Program-made: the position numbers and the translations under genes
The notes under the pieces: model-generated
What the model was told of the DNA's origin: nothing
Databases searched by the model: none
Seen by the model: only the letters and a program-made list of their open reading frames with translations
Shown: positions 59,026 through 64,000 of the stretch, one piece after another
Layout of the letters: each line of letters starts with the position of its first letter
Position numbering within the stretch: position 1 is the stretch's first letter
NCBI RefSeq assembly: GCF_036785885.1
Contig: NC_092312.1
Location: 16,758,001 to 16,822,000, forward strand
Direction: 5' to 3'
DNA: 64,000 nucleotides
Source of the DNA: Coffea arabica
Taxonomy: Eukaryota; Streptophyta; Magnoliopsida; Gentianales; Rubiaceae

Positions 59026-59501
59026 AAGTTTAAATTAAGCATCCAAAATTTTTTGAGTGAGGTAAGTTGATAGTCGAGAAGGGGACCAAGAGGATGATGG
59101 ATTCATTTTGACCTATGTTAATGACTAACGACGGAATTTAACCTTTTCTCATTTTCCTTTGAGTCTTATTGGATTGGATGGAGAGTAAAAAACGCTATTA
59201 TGACAATAAATATGAAATTGAATCACTTTAAGAATATTTTTTGTAATGCAAGTTATTTTGGCAAAAAAACTCTAGATTGTACATATATATATAGTATCAG
59301 AAGTACAACAATTCTATTACGAGTGATGCTACCAAGCAAAAGACATAAACCTAAAATATATGCACACGCACACATACACGCACAAGTTTATAGATCCCCG
59401 TGACCTAAAATATGTAGCAGTAACAGTTGATGAAGATGAACCACCCAATTTTAATTATTAAAGAACTAGTTGATCCCAGGTTTCTTTGAACCGAGACAAG
59501 A

Positions 59502-60968
59502 TTACGAAGTGGCCGTGGTTAGTGACGTGACGGTCACCGATGGACCCAACAAAACCGTGGCAGCGTCGACCGTAAAAGTATCGTACTTGAGAAAGAATTC
59601 CACTAACGTCAGCCTGGACAAGAGCACCACCAAATCTTTTGCGGGGCATTGCTTATCATTCTGTGATGGATTGTCAGTCTCTCTTCCATTAGACCAATAA
59701 ACGTACTCAAGCAATTTCTCGCCTTCACCGACGAACCTATCCCCGACAAATTCTTCAGCATTGGCAAATATCTTAGGATCTTTGGTCGCAAACGGCTGAT
59801 ACCCAAAAATCATTTCACCCTTCTTGATCAAGAACGACGAATCGTGGCTATTGATCACGATATCCTCCCTGGCCTTGCCATATTGGAAGGGTACGGGAGG
59901 TTCGATCCTCAATGCTTCATATGCCACTGACTTAACCAGGCTCATTCTATTCAATCCAGATAGAGTGACCCCGCCTTCTTCCTTAACAACGGTCCTGATT
60001 TCTTCAGCAAGCCGACGATGTAATTTCTCTCCTGCAGCTCCAACCCACTTGATCAGAGCTGGAAATAGGATCTTCATGCCGCCATAAGCGTTGAACCCTG
60101 CAAGAAAAACCAAGTTATGGCAAGCTTCATCTCTTTTGATCCCTCTCTTCACAGCTTCGTCCAATATTGTGCTGCCGTACTTGTAAAATGCGTCATAAAG
60201 CTTCTGATAGCCTGGTTTTACTAGAAAAAATGGCAGCCCAAATGTGTGTAACAGTAAATCTTCGAGAAAATGCGGTATGAACTTGTTCCCAAGGGATACC
60301 AACGGCGCCAACTGGAAGAATAGCCACTTATCAAAACTTGTTGGTCCATCGGACCCAATTTTCGTATCAGGATCAGCAGGGCTCTTATTATCGCAGAGCA
60401 AACGAAAGACGAAGTCAAATGAAGCTTGATCGCTGAGGTCGTTGAAATTTGCTTTTCCGTCCTTGGACATATCATCATCCAGCTTAACAAAGAGCTCCGA
60501 AAGCGAGCTCTGGAACATTGGGATGAACCGGTTATGTAATTTCGCGAGTTGGGATAGGAAAAGGCCTTTGATCTCGGCGTGGGAAGGCTCATCAGTGTCC
60601 AGATAGGCACATGCACGATAGCCACCGGTGAAGGTGGTGGAGGGCATGTAGGTGCCATCAAGAACGTCTTTCTTCTCTACTCTGGAATTGTCGAAGAGGA
60701 TTGGAAAGCTAACAGCGTCCAGGACTGTGACAACCTTAGAATTATGAGCCATGAAGGGGCCAGGAGGCATATTGCATCTGAAGACTGTGGACTTGTATTT
60801 TTCCACTCGACTCCTGAAGAATTCATCCGCGCCTTGCTTGTAATAGTAGTCACTCCGGTCTCTGCGTACCCCGAAAAGGGGCCAGCCGTAGTCACCGGGG
60901 ATTTCTCTCAATAGAGGCTTTTCCGGCGAAGGGACAGCATCAACATTGGCAGAGAGAGGTGAAGACAT
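59502..60968 (-). CDS. CYP74-family fatty-acid hydroperoxide-metabolising P450 (CYP74C/D-like)
   Basis: 488 residues, no intron. CYP74 enzymes (allene oxide synthase, hydroperoxide lyase, divinyl ether synthase) rearrange lipid hydroperoxides without O2 or reductase. Visible features: LREIPGDYGWPLFG at 20-33, NMPPGPF, GTYMPSTTFTGGYR (105-118), the I-helix segment GFNAYGGMKILFP (291-303) in place of the usual P450 oxygen-binding motif, ExxR at E351-R354 followed by IEPPVPFQYGKA, and the haem loop NDKQCPAKDLV with C441. The short N-terminus has no clear plastid transit peptide. That, with YDTFTVD and FVFRLLCDNKSP, points to the CYP74C/D branch rather than plastid AOS (CYP74A). Exact product (9-AOS, HPL or DES) cannot be read from sequence. 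Confidence 0.92.
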   Translation of the reverse strand: MSSPLSANVDAVPSPEKPLLREIPGDYGWPLFGVRRDRSDYYYKQGADEFFRSRVEKYKSTVFRCNMPPGPFMAHNSKVVTVLDAVSFPILFDNSRVEKKDVLDGTYMPSTTFTGGYRACAYLDTDEPSHAEIKGLFLSQLAKLHNRFIPMFQSSLSELFVKLDDDMSKDGKANFNDLSDQASFDFVFRLLCDNKSPADPDTKIGSDGPTSFDKWLFFQLAPLVSLGNKFIPHFLEDLLLHTFGLPFFLVKPGYQKLYDAFYKYGSTILDEAVKRGIKRDEACHNLVFLAGFNAYGGMKILFPALIKWVGAAGEKLHRRLAEEIRTVVKEEGGVTLSGLNRMSLVKSVAYEALRIEPPVPFQYGKAREDIVINSHDSSFLIKKGEMIFGYQPFATKDPKIFANAEEFVGDRFVGEGEKLLEYVYWSNGRETDNPSQNDKQCPAKDLVVLLSRLTLVEFFLKYDTFTVDAATVLLGPSVTVTSLTTATS

Positions 60969-61421
60969 GGCTAATGGATTCTTTGTTTTGTGAGGAGAAG
61001 TTGATTTTTTTCCTATTTTTTTTCAAGCGACGAGAAGTTGAGTTGATTCTAGGAAACGATAAATAGACCAACAAACAGCTAATTTAGAGTCTATTCTTTC
61101 AATAGACTATAGTTGATGCTTCACGCTAATTGATGATGACTTTTTTTCTGCAGTATCTTGTGCTGAGCAAATGGAGCAGGCAAGTTGACTGCAAATTTAT
61201 AGATGGCTACGCTGCCTGCTACCAGTACTAATATGATGATCTTTAACAGAACATACATGTGCGTGAAATATCCACGGCGTGTGTGCATTGGTTGGCGGAA
61301 ACGTGTACATTTTGAAGAGTAAAAATACGATTGAAGTTTTCTACATTTCGGGCTTGTACAAACGGAGCACGTATTGAAATTCAATGCTGGATTTCTTGGG
61401 AGGACCGGTAACCGCAATAAA
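60969..61421. other. Upstream region of the CYP74 gene
   Basis: A TATTTATC-like sequence on the minus strand (about 61057-61065) lies about 90 bases before the start and could be the TATA element. The minus-strand ORF at 61121-61417 shows no family resemblance. Confidence 0.35.
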
Positions 61422-63276
61422 TGTTAGAAAATTAGTTTAATTTCTTCTACGTAGGTTTCTTGTTTTGTATAAAAATAATTAATTTTAGTTACTTGAAATA
61501 GTAGTCAAATAATTTTTATTTTATTTTGATTTTAGAAGTTATTTCTTATCCGTATAAGTTTAGAAATTAGTATTGATTTTCTATTGTTATTTGGCTATTG
61601 ACCAAATAATGTTATCTATAAATAGATAGGTTGACATATTATAAAGAGACACCTAAGGGACACACCCAAGAGCGTTATATAGCTTTATACATTAGGTGAG
61701 AGAGGGTTCTTAGGAGTTGAGAGATGGCATGCAATGGTTGAGTTTTGATTCAAATTGTACTCTTATATAGGATTTTCTTTCTCATAATAAAGAACGTATT
61801 TCTTTATAGGTTCAATGATGCAGTCAAATCACGTTAAATATTATGTGTCGTTTATCTTTCATACGTGTAACTTGTTTATCATTAAATTATTGTGTACTTG
61901 ATATCTCGATAGTTGTTTGTTCCGCTTTTGAATCCTAACAAGTGGTATCAGAGTTTGGCTGCGAGACTGGACTGCTCACAAGCGCTTGAAACCCAACAAA
62001 CTATATTAGAGTAGGGTTCAAGGTTGGATCCTGATTAATTTTTGAGATCACATGGATCGGTAATTATTACTAATTGGTCAATTTAATGAGTGGTATCTTT
62101 ATTTCAATGGTTTGACAAAAAATATTGATGGTGAAGGATAGGAATTTGAAAAGTATGAAAACATTTGACAGTTAATCTAAACAAGTGATTCAAGGGTCAC
62201 GAAAAAGGTGGGGTTCAATATTGATTTTGAACATGAATCGGTGGAAACTTTCTTACACCTCTAACGATTGATACTTCATCCTGATAGTTTGTAGATTTCG
62301 ACTATATTCTTTGGATAGTGTTGCATGTGTCCGAAAGAAACAAAAAGATCTAATTTTCATGCATCAGAAGACTCCGACAGTTACGAGGTGAAGTTTTGAA
62401 AATCACACGTGGCACGACAAATCTAAGGATAGAAAAGAAGTATAGTAATTTTATCATTTGATTACTTCAATGAGTAGAGTTAGAACTCATCGAAGGAGAT
62501 CCCGTGTTGTGAGTGGTGGTGCGAAGAAATTTTGCAAAGGGAGACAGTGAATTGAGACATTTTTCCGCGAATCAACAGGAAGTTAGATTCAGAATAACTA
62601 CATATGTTCATTTGCCAATTGAATCAATTTAATATCAGAACTGATTGATTCAGATGTGTAATTCGATATCATATTATTTGGTAGTTGAACGCAAATTTTT
62701 ATTAAAAGAAATATTCGTCAAAGTGGAGATTTATTAGGTAATTGGCTTAATTTCTTTTAGTAAGGTTTCTTCTTTTGAATGAAAGTAACTAATTTACTAA
62801 TTGATTTTAGTTACTTGAAATAGTAGTCAAGAAATTTTTTATTTTGTTTAGAATTTAGAAGTTATTTCTTATTTTGTATAAGTTTAAAATTAGCATTGAT
62901 TTTTTTGTTGTTATTTGACTTTTGACTAAATAATATTATCTATAAATAGGTAAGTTGGCATATTACAAAAAGATACACAAGAGACACACACGAGAGCTTC
63001 ATGTAACCTTATCCATGGGGGATGAGGAAAGGTTTTTGAAAAATGAGAAATGATATGCAAAGGTTAGATTTGGATTCAAGTTATATTTTTGTATACGATT
63101 TTTCCCTCTTATAATAAAGAAGGTATTTTTTTTCTGTGGACGTGGGTTTAATAATAGAGTCGAACCACGTTAAATATTATATGTCGTTTATTTTTCATAT
63201 TTATGACTTGTTTATTATTAAATTACTATTTACTTGACATCTCGATAGTTGTTTATTCCACGTTTAGATCCTAATA
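61422..63276 (+). mobile_element. Small non-autonomous Ty1/copia-type LTR element (TRIM-like fossil)
   Basis: The two LTRs are 61422-61940 and 62732-63276, related along their length. The first runs TGTTAG...CTAACA. The primer-binding site TGGTATCAGAG follows the left LTR (61943-61953) and matches initiator tRNA-Met, typical of copia-type elements. A purine-rich tract (CAAAGTGGAGATT, about 62719-62731) precedes the right LTR. The 5-base duplication ATAAA flanks both sides (61417-61421, 63277-63281). The internal part is only about 790 bases and shows no gag or pol, so it is non-autonomous. The LTRs differ at roughly one site in seven or eight in a stretch compared by eye, suggesting an insertion several million years old. 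Confidence 0.88.
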
Positions 63277-63281
63277 ATAAA

Positions 63282-64000
63282 TTTAGTAGTATCAAGTATC
63301 GACCAGCAAGAAGACGAAGATTGGGTCTCGTTTTAAAAATTCAGGTACGTGTATAAATCACCACCATTCTCTTCTTCAGATGAGTTGAGTGCTACAACTA
63401 GTTTGGAGTTCAAATATGCGCACAACGACTCGGGGAAGAAAGCAATAATTTATAATTGTTCGTTAGCAAATTACGGAATTTTCCAAACAAGATAGAATCA
63501 TAGGACTTGAGAACTTATAATCTTCGAGCAAAGGTATTGAATTTTCCAACCTGGATGACTCCCATGGATTATCCCCATCAGTAATAACCGATTTCCCAAT
63601 GGAAAAGGCATTACTCTTATTTATTGCTGTTAGAATAGTCGATAGCCGTTTTCTCCTCCTTTCTTTGTGCAATGAACGCAATGATAGGACTTGAGAACCT
63701 TACCCGGAAAAAATTATTGGACTTGTGACCACAAGTATCGAACTTGGCTCATCTCCCAGTACTCTTTCTTCATTTCTGGTGGCGTACGTTTGGATGCATG
63801 ACACGTGTTTTCGTTTATTAATAAGCATTAGAATGAGTCAAATTTAAAATAATTATATTTCTTTCTAATAAATAAAGATACGAATCAGACATCTAGCTGT
63901 ATACTGTGAAAACGACTGAAAAAGAGTCAAATTACGCAAGTACTGTAGGTTAACCAATTACTCAAAACTTGGAAATTTTCAATCCTAGCTATTTTTCGCT
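63282..64000. other. Right edge, no gene recognised
   Basis: AT-rich DNA. Positions 63799-63900 resemble 34494-34600 (shared CACGTGT, TTCGTTTATTAA, AATAAATAAAGA), a dispersed decayed repeat. The short minus-strand ORF at 63463-63681 has no recognisable features. Confidence 0.35.

Larger units (their letters stand above)
54563..59501. other. Large intergenic region between COR413-PM and CYP74
   Basis: Nearly 5 kb with no recognisable gene. It holds the COR413 promoter, a poly-T tract (55469-55495), a 59-base tandem duplication (56802-56919), a T-run near 57071-57093, and a MULE-type end (about 58970-59025). Positions 57150-58900 are very AT-rich. Confidence 0.45.

Noticed and set aside
61121-61417. 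98-residue minus-strand ORF upstream of CYP74
   Set aside because: One hydrophobic stretch but no family resemblance or promoter evidence; likely chance.

Overview
The window is nuclear DNA from a flowering plant, most likely a eudicot. Its genes are separated by AT-rich intergenic DNA full of small non-autonomous transposons. Introns are GT-AG, and one tRNA gene is present. Every recognisable host gene is a plant family: plastid-division PDV2, class 1 phytoglobin, PADRE/DUF4228, DC1 zinc finger, P-class PPR, TOM6, ATL-type RING-H2, LACS2, COR413-PM and CYP74. I cannot fix the species. An asterid would fit, but that is only an impression.

Layout. 1-2.47 kb: 5' part of a hAT transposon whose remainder lies off the left edge, inserted in a SINE. 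3.6-6.4 kb: PDV2 (+). 7.3-8.2 kb: phytoglobin (+). 8.6-10.4 kb: two MITE-like elements. 10.8-11.4 and 17.3-17.9 kb: two PADRE genes (-). 18.7-19.5 kb: DC1 protein (-). 22.6-24.2 kb: PPR protein (+). 24.2-30.4 kb: gene-poor, unresolved. 30.5 kb: TOM6 (-). 31-36 kb: repeats. 37.3-38.6 kb: ATL65-like RING-H2 ligase (+). 39-45 kb: repeats. 45.8-51.8 kb: LACS2 with 19 exons (+) and an antisense tRNA-Ile(AAU) in its first intron. 53.0-54.6 kb: COR413-PM (-). 59.5-61.0 kb: intronless CYP74 (-). 61.4-63.3 kb: small copia-type LTR fossil. The rest is repeat-rich and gene-free.

The genes do not form a pathway or operon. Their order is nevertheless informative. From memory, PDV2, phytoglobin, DC1, PPR and COR413-PM1 lie together on Arabidopsis chromosome 2 (At2g16070 to At2g15970), and TOM6 and LACS2 lie side by side on chromosome 1 (At1g49410, At1g49430). 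The window therefore looks like an older, less fractionated version of an ancestral block. LACS2 (cutin precursors), COR413 (cold and dehydration) and CYP74 (oxylipins) are all stress or surface-lipid genes, but I see no shared control.

I found no convincing new biological system. The most distinctive structure is a set of three hAT-type MITEs with perfect 8-bp target duplications and very GC-rich, self-complementary ends. Next come a SINE family with clear target duplications, and a composite element near 40 kb that may carry a captured gene piece.
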